Notes: a model not told the origin generated them from the sequence alone. 64,000 nucleotides of DNA from Dickeya dianthicola NCPPB 453 (GCF_000365305.1 NZ_CM001841.1:1765100-1829099), one strand, 5' to 3'; shown: positions 1 through 9,612, counted from the first letter of the stretch. Made by a program: numbers and translations.

Positions 1-494
1 GCATTCTCGGCATCAGCGGCAGCCCGCGCCCGACCGTAGCGATTCCGCATCTGCTGTCGATGGAGTCGGCCTGTTCGTATCAGGGCTATCTGCTGGCGAT
101 GATGGCGGTGGAGCAAACGCGGCATTTCTTCCTGCAACGTGATGGCTACCTGACCGATAACCCGGCTATCGGCCCGGATCTGGCGCGTCATTACTGGCAG
201 CCCGGCAACAGCGTAAGCCACGATGACACGTTGCGCAGCCTGACCGGCGAAGGGTTCAATCCGGATTATCTGGCCCGCGAATGCAACCTGACGGTGGATG
301 AAGCCTGGCGGCAGGCGCAGGCGACCATCGCCGCCGCCGTGGCGCGCCCGCAACCGGCGGCGGATTTTGACCTCAACGCCCGCATCCAGGTGGTGGACGG
401 CGACGAGGTGCTGGCGGACAACCAGTACGGCGATGACGCTATGTGCCAGGCGTTCGCTCGCGTAATTGACCACGCTTACCCGGCTCACGCCTGA
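1..494 (+). CDS. C-terminal part of a putative zinc metallopeptidase (M2/M3-like)
   Basis: The frame is already open at base 3, so this is the last ~163 residues of a longer protein whose start lies left of the window. The tail contains a tract reading YWQPGNSVSHDDTLRSLTG followed by YLARECN. This resembles the end of gluzincin peptidases of the M2/M3 type, where a G-rich loop is followed by an 'LTG' and a tyrosine-containing segment. The HEXXH zinc site would be upstream and cannot be seen, so the family is an inference. A strong terminator follows, so it ends its transcript. Confidence 0.45.
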   Translation, partial: ILGISGSPRPTVAIPHLLSMESACSYQGYLLAMMAVEQTRHFFLQRDGYLTDNPAIGPDLARHYWQPGNSVSHDDTLRSLTGEGFNPDYLARECNLTVDEAWRQAQATIAAAVARPQPAADFDLNARIQVVDGDEVLADNQYGDDAMCQAFARVIDHAYPAHA

Positions 495-500
495 GCTTTC

Positions 501-533
501 CAGACGCTACGGGGGGCCGTGGCGTCTGTTTTT
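501..533 (+). terminator. Rho-independent terminator of the upstream peptidase gene
   Basis: Inverted repeat CAGACGC (501-507) / GCGTCTG (522-528), with an inner ACGG/CCGT pairing, followed directly by a run of T. It starts 7 bases after the stop codon. Confidence 0.85.
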
Positions 534-776
534 CCTGTCTCGCGTGCCGTGTCTCTGACACCATGCTGTATTCCTGAATTCCTATCACCATTTTGTATCG
601 CTAAACCGGTACGGCTCTCTCGCGCCGGGCGCTGCCCGTGCCTATACTGGTGGGGCGATATTGGTAGTGAAAGTGCCTGTTATTAAAAAAGTTTCACTGA
701 ACTGTCATCAGTAGCGCTTAGGCTGATGCGGTTTCCTATCCTCGACGATACTCCGTGACAATGAAAAGGACATATC

Positions 777-2054
777 ATGCGCTACTCTTACGTGTTCATG
801 GCGGTGGCTTGCGCACTGGCGACAGTACCGGTACAGGCTGTTTCCCGCAGCGATGCCCAACTGCCGCAAGTCAGCCTGCTGCAAACCACCACCGAGGCCA
901 GCAACAGCGCCCCGGTCATCGAAATGCAGCAGCAGGTGCAGCAATACCTGCAAAAAGCGTTGCAGGGAACCGCGCCGAAGCTGACCCGCACAGTGCTGGA
1001 CAAGGCGCCGGATCAGGGCGAACCGCAGGGCGACATGACATGGCTGAAAGCGACCGGTTACGTTTTCAACCCGAAAGATCAGCAGCAGGCCAGCGTGAAA
1101 CTGCTGGAAGGGTTCAGAACCCTGCCGGCGTCGGTGTTGGAGAAAAACCTGGCGACGGTTGAGCGCATCAATCTGGAGTCCACCCTGCCGCTGCGTCAGA
1201 AAGCGCTGATTGATGCGGAAAATACCCGCTATCTGTATGCGCTGGCGGAAGCGCTGGGGCCGAAGTTGGGCAAAGCGTTTCTCAATGTCTACCAGAAAGG
1301 CGAAATGGGTAAGGCCGCCGCGTTGATCAAGGCCACCAACGTCAGCACGTCCGCGGCGAAAAAAGCCTTTAACTACCCGCGACCGTTCAAACGGCCGGGC
1401 AACCGCATCCATCTGGTGGCGGATAGCGCGGTCGTGGCGGATAACGCCCGTTACACGGCATCGGGCGGTTCGTTCCCCAGCGGGCATACCAACGGCGGGT
1501 ATAACGACGCGCTGCTGCTGGCGCAGATGCTGCCGGAGCGCTTCGTGCCGCTTCTCGATCGCGCCGCCACCTACGGCTATTCCCGTCTGGTGCTCGGGGT
1601 GCATTATCCGCTGGATGTGATCGGCGGTCGCATGGCGGCCGAGCGCAGCGTGGCGCATGTCCTGAACGACCCGAAATACCGCGTGTTGTTCAACGACGCC
1701 AAAACCCAGTTGCGCGCCGCGCTGGAAAAAGCCTGCGGCACTACGCTTGCCGAATGCGCCAAACCACAGGGTAAAAACGACCCTTACACCGACCCGGCGA
1801 TGACGTCGTTCTACCGTTACACCATGACCTACAACCTGCCGGCGGCGAAGGTGAAAGCCCAGCCGGTCACGGTGCCGGAAGGCGCGGAAGTGCTGCTGGA
1901 AGGGCCGCTGCCGCAACTGAGCGCCGCCCAGCGTCGTGCATTGATGGTGAAGACTGCGATTGCCGACGGCTATCCGCTGTCTTCCGGCGGGGTGGACGCC
2001 AATTTCTGGCAGCGTCTGAACCTGCATGACGCGGTGGAAGCGGCGAAAAAATAA
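777..2054 (+). CDS. PAP2-superfamily acid phosphatase, exported
   Basis: 425-residue phosphatase of the PAP2/class A acid phosphatase superfamily, with a signal peptide ending near residues 20-24 (cleavage after VQA). The three family motifs are present: K...RP around residues 194-202 (KKAFNYPRP), PSGH near 233 (FPSGHTNGGY), and SR...H...D near 268-280 (SRLVLGVHYPLDVIGG). The histidine in the last is the expected nucleophile. The start follows AAAAGGA with good spacing. It should act in the periplasm on phosphomonoesters. A single CTGTCAT half-site at 702-708 recalls one half of a Pho box, but the second half is missing. Its own terminator follows, so it is monocistronic. Confidence 0.85.
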   Translation: MRYSYVFMAVACALATVPVQAVSRSDAQLPQVSLLQTTTEASNSAPVIEMQQQVQQYLQKALQGTAPKLTRTVLDKAPDQGEPQGDMTWLKATGYVFNPKDQQQASVKLLEGFRTLPASVLEKNLATVERINLESTLPLRQKALIDAENTRYLYALAEALGPKLGKAFLNVYQKGEMGKAAALIKATNVSTSAAKKAFNYPRPFKRPGNRIHLVADSAVVADNARYTASGGSFPSGHTNGGYNDALLLAQMLPERFVPLLDRAATYGYSRLVLGVHYPLDVIGGRMAAERSVAHVLNDPKYRVLFNDAKTQLRAALEKACGTTLAECAKPQGKNDPYTDPAMTSFYRYTMTYNLPAAKVKAQPVTVPEGAEVLLEGPLPQLSAAQRRALMVKTAIADGYPLSSGGVDANFWQRLNLHDAVEAAKK

Positions 2055-2098
2055 ACGTGGTTCAACCCTCACAGGGTGAATCGTGAAGAACGGTTGGG

Positions 2099-2127
2099 GA
2101 GAGGCGAGGTCGCGCCTCTCTTTTTTT
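2099..2127 (+). terminator. Terminator after the PAP2 phosphatase
   Basis: Perfect 8-bp stem GAGAGGCG (2099-2106) / CGCCTCTC (2113-2120) followed by seven T. Confidence 0.9.
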
Positions 2128-2140
2128 GCATCTCAAATGA

Positions 2141-3838
2141 CTAATGCTTAATGCTGACGTTATCGAAGCTGACTTTGCCGTTGCTATTATTGCGGGATGA
2201 CAGCGCCAGCCCGATATACAGCGTATCGTTCATGTTGGGATTGATGCGCTTGTTAAGCGTGGTCCAGGTCAGCCCGTCGTCGGAGACTTCCGAGATAAAG
2301 GTGTTGCTGTCGCGGGTTAACCGAAGCCAGGTGGGTTGGCTGCCGTTTTCGGATTTGGCGAAAACGCCTTTGCTGCCGGTGGCGGCGCTGTCTTTACTGC
2401 GCCATTGCGACATCGCGCCGGACGACGCGGTATACCCCGTCAGCATATAGGCGCTGTTGTCGGAAAGGGTGTTGCGTATCATCAGACCGGCTTTGGCGTA
2501 GGGATCGCTATAACGCAGATCGATCAGCCGCGCAGTAATGCTGCCGTCGCCTTTCAGGGTTTGATAGACGAAGTTGATGCTGTCGGCTGCGCCCCACAGA
2601 TCGCCGCTGTGCGCCTCCAGCGCAATCACGTCCTGATCTTCGGTGGCGGCGCCGGGCGTATCGGTCTTGCCGATGTCCTGACGCTTCCAGGTATCGCTGA
2701 GCGCAGACGCCGGCGGCGTCGTCACGCTGACCACGTTGGAGTAAACGGAATCGCCAGCCTGATTGTAGGCTTTTACCCGGAAAGCGTAGGTGGTGTTGGG
2801 GGCCAGCGTGCCCACGTCCACCGAGGTGGCGTCCGGCCCCAGCGACTCGGCGCTGGTGTAGGCGCCGCCCGCCTCATAGGCACGAGGCGTGGTGTCATAA
2901 GCGCCGTCGCCAAAGGTGCCGGCATAGGAATATTCGACGATAAAGCCGCGCTCGTTATCCGAACAGTCGTTCCAGTCCAGTTGAACCACTGAGCTGGAGA
3001 TCGCGCCGGCGGTCAGGCTGTCCGGCGAGGCTGGCGGCTTATCTTCGCCGGTGTAGGGGTCCAGCGATATCCCCGCGCGCAGGATTTTGGCGTTGACGCG
3101 ATGGCGCGTCGCGGCCAGCCGGTTGTTCACGTCGGCGAGTGTCAGCGGCGTGATGCTGACATCGTAATCCACCGGACCTTCGCGCTGGGTCAGGGTGGCG
3201 GTGCCGTCCAGATAAAAAATTTCGTTGAGCCACAGGCTGGGCATGATTTCGCCGTTACCGGCCGGCGACCCGACGGTAAAGGGAATCATCGGGTTGCCGG
3301 TGCTGGTTTGGATGCCGGCATTCCACACGGCGGAGCGGCCGGGCGTGCCGTCAAGGGGATAATCCGGCGCGTAGCGATCGGTCAACGCGACCTTTTTGAA
3401 AACGCCCTGCGTGGTGGTAACCAGCGGCGCGTTTTCCGCCAGCAGGGTGCCGCCACGGTTGAAATAGTTCAGTTCCCAGTGCATCAGAACGTATCCCTGA
3501 CCGGTCAGGGTCAGGTGCTCGCCGGCGTGCAACAACAGGTATTTCCCTTCCTTCGAGTCTTTGATGGGGTCGACGTATTTATTCGCCTCGCCATCGTTGT
3601 TGCCGACCAGCGTGACGCCGGTCGCCGCCGGTCGTTGATACAGGCCGTTAATCTTTGGGTAGGACAGATCCTGATCGCCCTTATCGAACGTCGCATGGTC
3701 GGCTGCCGCGACGGACCCCGCACAGCGTTGCGTGTCGACGGCGGCAGCTTTACCGGCGACCCCGTATGCGCCGAACAGCAATCCGCCAAGCAGGGCGCTG
3801 AATCGACGTCGGGGCAGGCGATGACGGAGAGTTTCCAT
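2141..3838 (-). CDS. Secreted fibronectin type III protein with C-terminal LamG-like domain
   Basis: 565 residues with a Sec-type signal peptide (basic start, hydrophobic core, cut near residue 33). Residues ~35-265 form a domain I do not recognise. Residues ~268-375 are a fibronectin type III repeat (core LAPNTTYAFRVKAYNQAG, ending SVTTP). Residues ~385-565 look like a concanavalin/LamG-type carbohydrate-binding fold, with AGLMIRNTL and WLRLTRDSNTF segments of the DUF1349 type. The domain order is typical of secreted polysaccharide-active or adhesion proteins. In a soft-rot pathogen it could be an Out (type II) substrate, but nothing here proves that. The ATG is preceded by AGGATACACTT. It stands alone, convergent to the phosphatase gene. 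Confidence 0.7.
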   Translation of the reverse strand: METLRHRLPRRRFSALLGGLLFGAYGVAGKAAAVDTQRCAGSVAAADHATFDKGDQDLSYPKINGLYQRPAATGVTLVGNNDGEANKYVDPIKDSKEGKYLLLHAGEHLTLTGQGYVLMHWELNYFNRGGTLLAENAPLVTTTQGVFKKVALTDRYAPDYPLDGTPGRSAVWNAGIQTSTGNPMIPFTVGSPAGNGEIMPSLWLNEIFYLDGTATLTQREGPVDYDVSITPLTLADVNNRLAATRHRVNAKILRAGISLDPYTGEDKPPASPDSLTAGAISSSVVQLDWNDCSDNERGFIVEYSYAGTFGDGAYDTTPRAYEAGGAYTSAESLGPDATSVDVGTLAPNTTYAFRVKAYNQAGDSVYSNVVSVTTPPASALSDTWKRQDIGKTDTPGAATEDQDVIALEAHSGDLWGAADSINFVYQTLKGDGSITARLIDLRYSDPYAKAGLMIRNTLSDNSAYMLTGYTASSGAMSQWRSKDSAATGSKGVFAKSENGSQPTWLRLTRDSNTFISEVSDDGLTWTTLNKRINPNMNDTLYIGLALSSRNNSNGKVSFDNVSIKH

Positions 3839-4064
3839 AAGTGTATCCTGATGAATTTATAACTTATTGATTTTAAGTGATATTGATAAACGCCAGACCC
3901 TGCGCCCGGGCAGCGTATAGTAATTGGCGGAAAATGCCAAACTCATCATTGGTGTTATCAGAATTTTCCGGCGGCAGCCCACGCCGGAGCGGGTTTGTCG
4001 GTATTTTTACGCCAATGGGTTTTGCTTATCATAAGCGACATTCTGCAAAACAATGGAGTCGGTG

Positions 4065-4418
4065 ATGAGTAAAATCCTGCATTATGTTTTTGATCCCCTG
4101 TGTGGGTGGTGTTACGGCGCCTCCCCAACCGTCGCTGCGCTGGCCTATCACCCGGCGTTTCGTTTGGAACTGTCGCCGAGCGGGCTGTTCGCCGATGAGG
4201 GCGCGCGGTCGATGAATGACGAGTTTGCCGCTTATGCCTGGAGCAATGACCAGCGTATCGCCCGGCTAACCGGCCAGCCTTTTTCCGAGCGTTATCGTCA
4301 GCAGGTGTTGGGCGACCGTCAGCAGGCGTTTGACAGCGGCGGGCGGCACCAACTCGTCCGCAGTGACGCCGTCTATTCCGAACCGCAGGCGTTTATCAAA
4401 CAGTTGCTGTCGGCGTGA
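4065..4418 (+). pseudogene. DsbA-family (FrnE-like) thioredoxin-fold protein with internal in-frame deletion
   Basis: Begins as a DsbA-family protein: residues 4-20 give the first beta strand and a CGWC redox motif (FDPLCGWCYG). The N-terminal half reads normally to QQAFDSG near residue 90. It then jumps straight to a typical family C-terminus (SDAVYSEPQAFIKQLL), giving 117 residues where family members have about 210. About 100 residues, covering most of the helical insertion and the cis-Pro strand, are missing without loss of frame. The start at 4065 is chosen because GGAG lies 7 bases upstream. A stable oxidoreductase seems unlikely. Confidence 0.75.
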
Positions 4419-4487
4419 TGGTATAGCCATACCGCCAGCAGCGTCCGCTGCCTTTGCGGCGGCGATACATGAACGAGGAAACCTGAG

Positions 4488-4873
4488 ATGAAGACCAATT
4501 TGGATATTATCCGTGCCACCTATGAAGGCACATCCGAAGAGAATGGCAAGCAGTTGTTATCGGTACTGGCGCCGGAGGCGGTCTGGATTGAGGCGGCGGG
4601 CTTCCCTTACGCCGGTACTTACGTCGGCCCGCAGCAGATTGTCGATGGCGTGTTTTATCGGCTGGCGACCGAATGGGAAGGGTATCGGGCGCAGGTCCAC
4701 ACCTATCTGGCGGACGGCGATCGGGTGGCGGCCTTTGGCGTCTATTCAGGGACGTACCGTGCGACAGGCAAGGCGATGACGGCGACGTTCGCCCATCTTT
4801 ATCAACTGCGCGCAGGGCAGATTATCCGCATGGAGCAAGCGCGATGGTGTGTCAGGCGATGGAAACAGCCTGA
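4488..4873 (+). pseudogene. SnoaL/NTF2-like ketosteroid-isomerase-fold protein, frameshifted near the 3' end
   Basis: Residues 1-115 follow the SnoaL/NTF2-like family (small alpha+beta cone; GTYVGPQQIVDGVF, LADGDRVAAFGVYSGTY, ending GQIIRMEQ). After MEQ, near base 4840, the frame runs into an arginine-rich tail to a stop at 5000. The expected family ending (MVCQAMETA, stop) is found in another frame at 4849-4873. A small deletion at ~4840-4848 therefore probably shifted the frame. The product may still fold, since only the last strand region is changed. It sits beside the shortened DsbA-like gene and shares its orientation. Confidence 0.65.
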
Positions 4874-5008
4874 GCGGCGGCGTCAAATCCGGGGCGCGGT
4901 TAACCTGAATATTCAGCCCCTGACGCGCAGGGGTATCGGTATAGCGCCGCGGTATTGGTATCGAGGTATGTTGTCAATCAGGCCGCCAGCGGCGGCCTGA
5001 TTGCGCTA

Positions 5009-5731
5009 TCAGGAAACGTGTTGCAGAAACTCGCGCAGACGATCGCTGGGCGGATTCGAAATCAACGCATCCGGATGACCGTCTTCGGCAATACGGCCTT
5101 TATCGATGAAGATCAGGCGGGAGGCCACTTTCCGGGCGAAACCCACTTCGTGGGTCACGATGACCATCGTCATGCCTTCTTCGGCCAGATCTTTCATTAC
5201 GTTCAGCACTTCGTGGCGCAGTTCCGGGTCCAGCGCCGAGGTTGGCTCGTCAAACAGCATCAGCTTAGGTTTGACCGCCAGCGCCCGGGCGATAGCCACA
5301 CGCTGCTGTTGGCCGCCGGACAGCTCGGACGGGTAGTGATGCGCGCGTTCCGCCAGACCCACTTTACCCAACAGCTCACGAGCCAGTTTCTCCGCGTCGG
5401 CCTTGCTGGCGCCGCGCACCCGTGTCGGGCCGAAGGCCACGTTTTCCAGTGCGGTCAGGTGCGGGAACAGGTAGAACTGCTGGAACACCATGCCCGCTTC
5501 CTGACGAATCAGGCGCTCGTCCACTTTCGGGTCGTTGACGGTCAGGCCGTCCACCACCAGCTCGCCGCGGCTGATCTCTTCCAGCTTGTTGATGCAGCGC
5601 AGCAGGGTGGATTTGCCGGAGCCGGACGGCCCGATAATCACCACCACTTCACCCTGATTGATGTTCAGGTTGATGTCGTGCAGCACCTGCGTCTGACCGT
5701 AGTGTTTCGATACGTTTTTGAATTCAATCAT
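5009..5731 (-). CDS. glnQ: Glutamine ABC transporter ATP-binding protein GlnQ
   Basis: 240 residues, same length and near-identical sequence pattern to E. coli GlnQ. Walker A is GPSGSGKST (residues ~34-42), signature LSGGQQQR, Walker [14 protein letters not shown], and the switch histidine is in VIVTHEVG. It energises the GlnHPQ importer for L-glutamine at the cytoplasmic face. Its ATG overlaps the glnP stop (5728-5731), so translation is coupled. Last gene of the glnHPQ operon. Confidence 0.97.
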   Translation of the reverse strand: MIEFKNVSKHYGQTQVLHDINLNINQGEVVVIIGPSGSGKSTLLRCINKLEEISRGELVVDGLTVNDPKVDERLIRQEAGMVFQQFYLFPHLTALENVAFGPTRVRGASKADAEKLARELLGKVGLAERAHHYPSELSGGQQQRVAIARALAVKPKLMLFDEPTSALDPELRHEVLNVMKDLAEEGMTMVIVTHEVGFARKVASRLIFIDKGRIAEDGHPDALISNPPSDRLREFLQHVS

Positions 5732-6387
5732 ATAATCTTCAGTCTTCTTTCCAGCCAGCGTAAAACGGCGCTCAGTGCCAGCGTGATCACCAGATAGATC
5801 ACCGCGACCGCACTCCAGATTTCCAGCGCGCGGAAGTTACCAGCAATGATTTCCTGCCCCTGACGGGTCAGCTCAGCAACGCCGATGACGATGAACAGCG
5901 AGGTATCCTTGATGCTGATGATCCACTGATTGCCCAGCGGCGGCAGCATACGGCGCAGCGCCAGCGGCGCAATGACATGACGCAGGGTATCGCGGCGCGA
6001 CAGCCCCAGCGCCAGGCCGGCTTCGGTAAAACCTTTGTGGATAGACAACACGGCGCCACGGGTAATTTCCGCGATGTAGGCGCCCGAGTTGATCATAATG
6101 GTGACCACGGCCGCGCTGAATGGATCGATACGCACCGAGGTCAGCAGCATCGGCAGCGCGAAATAGATAAACATCACCTGCACGACAATCGGCGTACCGC
6201 GGATAATTTCGATAAATACCAGCGCGATACGGTTGGATAAATAGCCGCCGTAAACACGGGCAAACCCCGCCAGCACGCCAATTATCAGCCCACCCAGCAA
6301 ACCCAGCACGGAAATCAGCAGGGTCATTTTGGCCCCTTCCAGCAGAAGCGGGATGGACGGCCAGATGGTACTCCAGTCAAACGGCAT
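5728..6387 (-). CDS. glnP: Glutamine ABC transporter permease GlnP
   Basis: 219 residues starting [18 protein letters not shown], which aligns with the E. coli GlnP start; the open frame extends further upstream but the extension is not conserved. Several membrane helices and the EAA loop ([20 protein letters not shown], ~residues 141-160) mark the site that contacts GlnQ. It forms the inner-membrane channel for glutamine. It is separated from glnH by a hairpin and a tandem repeat. Confidence 0.97.
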   Translation of the reverse strand: MPFDWSTIWPSIPLLLEGAKMTLLISVLGLLGGLIIGVLAGFARVYGGYLSNRIALVFIEIIRGTPIVVQVMFIYFALPMLLTSVRIDPFSAAVVTIMINSGAYIAEITRGAVLSIHKGFTEAGLALGLSRRDTLRHVIAPLALRRMLPPLGNQWIISIKDTSLFIVIGVAELTRQGQEIIAGNFRALEIWSAVAVIYLVITLALSAVLRWLERRLKII

Positions 6388-6429
6388 GAACATTCTCCAG
6401 CAATAATAACGCCGCAATAGCAAGGCCAG

Positions 6430-6457
6430 GGCGCCGCACGGTTTGAGCGGCGGCGCC
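6430..6457 (-). other. Intercistronic hairpin between glnH and glnP
   Basis: Perfect inverted repeat GGCGCCGC (6430-6437) / GCGGCGCC (6450-6457) with a 12-base loop and no U-run on the glnHPQ transcript. It probably stabilises the glnH 3' end or reduces glnPQ expression relative to the binding protein, rather than terminating. Confidence 0.6.
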
Positions 6458-6476
6458 GTTATTGCTATCCAGCTCG

Positions 6477-6533
6477 TTACTTTTTATTCAACACATTACT
6501 TTTTATTCAACACATTACTTTTTATTCGACACA
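6477..6533. repeat. Three tandem 19-bp repeats abutting the glnH stop codon
   Basis: Unit TTACTTTTTATTCAACACA occurs at 6477-6495 and 6496-6514, and with one change (TTCGACACA) at 6515-6533. A fourth TTAC at 6534 is the glnH stop itself (TAA on the minus strand). The array lies between the glnH stop and the intercistronic hairpin. Confidence 0.95.
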
Positions 6534-7280
6534 TTACTTCGGTTCAGTACCGAACCATTTTTGGTAGAGGGTGGCGTAGGTGCCGTTGTCGCGCAGGGTT
6601 TTCAGCGCACCGTTTACCTGGTTGCGCAGTTCGTCGTTGCCTTTCGGGAAGGCTATGCCGTACTGCTGTGCTTTGATAGACTCGCCGACCGTTTTGAACT
6701 TGCCGTTGCCGGCGGTTTTGATGAAGTACAGGATATTCGGCGTGTCATGCAGCACGGCGTCGGCCCGGTTGGTGCCCAGTTCCAGATACGCGTTGTCGAT
6801 GTTCGGGAACTGGCGCAGCTCCCTGGTTTTGATGTTGGCTTTGGCGTAGTCGACCGAACCGGTGCCGCTCTTCACCGCCACCATTTTGCCGGCCAGATCC
6901 TGCTCGCCTTTGATGTCCTGATTGTCGGCGCGCACCATCACCAGCAGGCCGCTGTTGTAGTAGCCGTCCGAGAAATCGATGGCGCGTTTACGCTCTTCGG
7001 TAATGGTGATGCCGGCCAGCGCCAGATCCACGTTGCGGGTCTGCAACGCCGGGATGATGCCGCTGAAATCCATTGGTTTCAGGGTGTAATTCAGGTTCAG
7101 TTGCCTGGCGATGGCATCCCACAGGTCGATATCAAAACCGACGTATTTGTCGCCCTGCTTGAATTCAAACGGTACGAACGCGGTGTCGGTCGCCACGATC
7201 AACGATTTCTCCGCTGCCTGACCGGACAGGCTGAAGGCCAGCGCAAGTGCGGCCAGTGAAGCTTTAAATAATGATTTCAT
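6534..7280 (-). CDS. glnH: Periplasmic glutamine-binding protein GlnH
   Basis: 248 residues with a signal peptide ([18 protein letters not shown], cut after GQAA). The mature part follows E. coli GlnH closely ([42 protein letters not shown], ending KWFGTEPK). It captures L-glutamine in the periplasm for GlnPQ. The ATG at 7280 is chosen over an in-frame TTG one codon earlier because it has AGGAAGGA at the right distance and matches the family start. First gene of glnHPQ. Confidence 0.97.
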   Translation of the reverse strand: MKSLFKASLAALALAFSLSGQAAEKSLIVATDTAFVPFEFKQGDKYVGFDIDLWDAIARQLNLNYTLKPMDFSGIIPALQTRNVDLALAGITITEERKRAIDFSDGYYNSGLLVMVRADNQDIKGEQDLAGKMVAVKSGTGSVDYAKANIKTRELRQFPNIDNAYLELGTNRADAVLHDTPNILYFIKTAGNGKFKTVGESIKAQQYGIAFPKGNDELRNQVNGALKTLRDNGTYATLYQKWFGTEPK

Positions 7281-7779
7281 CAAAACGTCCTTCCTCTCGT
7301 TGGTTATATATTCCGCTGTCTTAGCGCACCTTACGGATGGACTGCGTCAACCCCGACATGCAGACATGGCCGATGGCCCGGCATCGGTTATGGCGCCCGC
7401 CGTACTGCCGTTCAGGCGTGGTGGAGAAAACAGGGGGAGTCGTTGCCAAAACAGGACGGGTAGACCCGCTAATTATTATGCTGCATCCATTAGAAACGCC
7501 TATGGAACGCGCCGCTATGAATAACTGAATTGTGCAGGGGACACAACCGTTGATTACGTTCGAAGGACAATATTGCTAACAAGCGCTAACTTTTTGTACA
7601 TTTTGTAGTGTATACACCCTGGTTTTGCGTAGTAATGCAAAAAAAATGCATATTATTTCAGGTTGCCAGACGAGATGAAAATAGAGGGGAACGGCATGGA
7701 TAAAACAGCAAAAGAAGGATGAAACGGTGGAAATGGGCGGGGAAATCCGGCGGTTGAGCCGCCGGTCATCAGTGATGAA
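7281..7779. other. Intergenic region upstream of glnH, downstream of dps
   Basis: About 500 bases without a convincing gene. It must hold the glnH promoter(s). I looked on the minus strand for a sigma-54 element (GG...GC spacing), as found upstream of E. coli glnH, and did not find a clear one. The part at 7560-7700 is AT-rich, with ATGCAAAAAAAATGCAT at 7636-7652. A CCGGCGG/CCGCCGG hairpin (7747-7765) after dps is listed separately. Confidence 0.5.
7747..7765 (-). terminator. Hairpin downstream of dps
   Basis: Perfect 7-bp stem CCGGCGG (7747-7753) / CCGCCGG (7759-7765) just after the dps stop. On the minus strand it is followed only by ATTTCCCC, so termination may be inefficient. Confidence 0.5.
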
Positions 7780-8283
7780 TTATTCGATGTTGGCTTCAAT
7801 GAACCACAGGTACTGATCCAGATCGCGGGACGCGGCGGTGAGCATGTCCGCGGTATCCTCGTCCTGTGCCTGACTGATGGCTTTGCGAGCGCTGTTCGCC
7901 ACCACGGCGTAGCGATCCGCCAGGGCTTTCAGATGATCCTGCACGCTGTGGATAGTCAGCGGGTAGCTCTTCAGCGCGGTTTTCTCATGGATGACCTGCG
8001 TGGTGCCGGTCGCCACGCCGCCCAACTGCACCACGCGTTCGGCGAAGGTGTCCAGATGGGTAATCAGCGAGGTGCGGAAGGTGTCCAGCATCTCGTGTAC
8101 GGCGATGAAGTTCGCCCCGCGCATGTTCCAGTGCGCCTGCTTGGTGATCAGCGACAGGTCGGTAAAATCCACGACCAACTGATTGAGCAGGGCGATGGTC
8201 GAGGCTTTAACGTTATCGTCCAGATCGTTACGGGTGAAAATAAGATCAGCGGATGCTGCTTTTACCAGTTTGGCTGTACGCAT
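7780..8283 (-). CDS. dps: DNA-binding ferritin-like protein Dps
   Basis: 167 residues matching E. coli Dps over its length. The ferroxidase signature [20 protein letters not shown] (about residues 44-63) supplies the His and Asp/Glu iron ligands at the dimer interface, and the lysine-containing N-terminus ([11 protein letters not shown]) is the DNA-binding tail. It protects DNA and oxidises ferrous iron with peroxide in stationary phase. The start at 8283 has AGAGGA upstream. The same neighbours (glnH, rhtA, ompX) surround dps in E. coli. Confidence 0.97.
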   Translation of the reverse strand: MRTAKLVKAASADLIFTRNDLDDNVKASTIALLNQLVVDFTDLSLITKQAHWNMRGANFIAVHEMLDTFRTSLITHLDTFAERVVQLGGVATGTTQVIHEKTALKSYPLTIHSVQDHLKALADRYAVVANSARKAISQAQDEDTADMLTAASRDLDQYLWFIEANIE

Positions 8284-8715
8284 AGTATTATCCTCTTTAT
8301 TTCCGTTATTACTGATAATGATTCTGGCTGTCAACGAAACGAATGATAGCAGCCGGCATGAGCAGAGGATGCTCAGTTCGGTCTATTACAGGAATAGACT
8401 CAGACATCTGAGGGCATCGTCTTGCCGGCATGCTATTTCTCATGCAAACCAATCAGTACAGAAATTGAAAAGGAAATTTTGGATGTTAACTTAAATTATA
8501 GGGAGTTGCCTTGAGTGATAACGAGAAAAAAATCGGCAATATTTCACCTTTAGTGCTATTTTAATATGCAATTGTTTTCAGAATGTATCTGCTGGAAATT
8601 AAGACAACCGGCGGGATAGTCACACCCAATGATATTTCCCGGTCGGGGTTGACCGGGAGAATGGTTATTTTGAAGCGGAAAGGCGATGACGCCGTTTATT
8701 CAGGACGGGCGGATT
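8284..8715. other. Intergenic region upstream of dps, downstream of rhtA
   Basis: About 430 bases with no supported gene; it should carry the dps promoter. The only clear structure is a perfect 8-bp palindrome, TCCCGGTC (8637-8644) / GACCGGGA (8651-8658). It lies just past the end of rhtA and may end that transcript, although no long U-run follows on either strand. Confidence 0.5.
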
Positions 8716-9597
8716 TTAGGACGAGGCAGAGGCGGCGTGCTTTTTTACGCTCAGCGTGGTGCCCAGCGAGGCGAGAATAATAAACGCCAGCGCCAGCCAC
8801 TGCGTCAGCGACAGGCGCTCGCCCAGAAAAAGAATGCCGGACATCGCCGCCACCGCGGGTTCCAGACTCATCAGAGTGCTGAACGTGCGCGTCGGTAAAC
8901 GGGTCAACGCCAGCATTTCCAGCGTATACGGCAGCGCGGTGGACAGCACCGCCACCGCAATACCGATCGGTAGAATACTGAGAGAAAACAGGCTGTTGAT
9001 ATCGGAAAACAGCAGGCCTATCGGGCAATACACCAGCGCGGCGATCAGCGACCCCATCGCCACGGTGCCGGCGCCGTGGTTGGCGCCAGCCTTCTGACCG
9101 AACAGAATATAACCCGCCCAGCAGGCACCGGCGCCAACGGCAAAAGCGGCGCCGGTTAAATCCACGTTATCGATGTGCTGCCCGAGCGGCAACAGCAGCC
9201 ACAGCCCGGCGGCGGCCAGCAATACCCACATGAAGTCCAGCAGACGGCGCGAGGCCAGAATGGCTACCGCCAGCGGCCCGGTGAACTCCAGCGCCACCAC
9301 AACCCCCAGCGGTACGGTGCGCAGCGCCAGATAAAACAGATAGTTCATGCCGCCCAGCGTGATGCCGTAGACCAGCAACGGCAACCTGTCCGACCCGACG
9401 CGCAGCCGCCAGGGCTTGAACACGGCCAGCAGAATCAGCGCGCCTATCGCCAGGCGCAGCGCCGTCATGCCGGACGCGCCGATCAGCGGGAAGACCATTT
9501 TGGCCATCGCAGCGCCGGTCTGGATGGAAAGCATGGCGATGATGATCAGGAGTACAGGCAGTAATACCGAGTTTTTTAATGCGGAAATCAAGGTCAT
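8716..9597 (-). CDS. rhtA: Threonine/homoserine exporter RhtA (EamA/DMT family)
   Basis: 293 residues with two EamA repeats and about ten membrane segments, matching E. coli RhtA (YbiF) in length and position between dps and ompX. Recognisable stretches include MVFPLIGASGMTALRLAIGA and the second-half FSTLMSLEPAVAAMSGILFLGE. It exports threonine, homoserine and some other amino acids. The ATG (9595-9597) lies just downstream of a four-copy tandem repeat in its leader. Confidence 0.9.
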   Translation of the reverse strand: MTLISALKNSVLLPVLLIIIAMLSIQTGAAMAKMVFPLIGASGMTALRLAIGALILLAVFKPWRLRVGSDRLPLLVYGITLGGMNYLFYLALRTVPLGVVVALEFTGPLAVAILASRRLLDFMWVLLAAAGLWLLLPLGQHIDNVDLTGAAFAVGAGACWAGYILFGQKAGANHGAGTVAMGSLIAALVYCPIGLLFSDINSLFSLSILPIGIAVAVLSTALPYTLEMLALTRLPTRTFSTLMSLEPAVAAMSGILFLGERLSLTQWLALAFIILASLGTTLSVKKHAASASS

Positions 9598-9612
9598 TGC
9601 AGGGCCTTAACA

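Noticed and set aside
702..708. Pho box in front of the PAP2 phosphatase
   Set aside because: Only one CTGTCAT half; the direct repeat 11 bp away is missing.
708..2072. Long antisense open frame over the PAP2 gene
   Set aside because: Arg/Gln/His-rich composition typical of the reverse frame of a GC-rich gene, no domain features, while the sense frame has all PAP2 motifs.
7281..7779. Sigma-54 promoter for glnH
   Set aside because: E. coli glnH has one, but no GG-N10-GC arrangement with good flanks is visible here on the minus strand.
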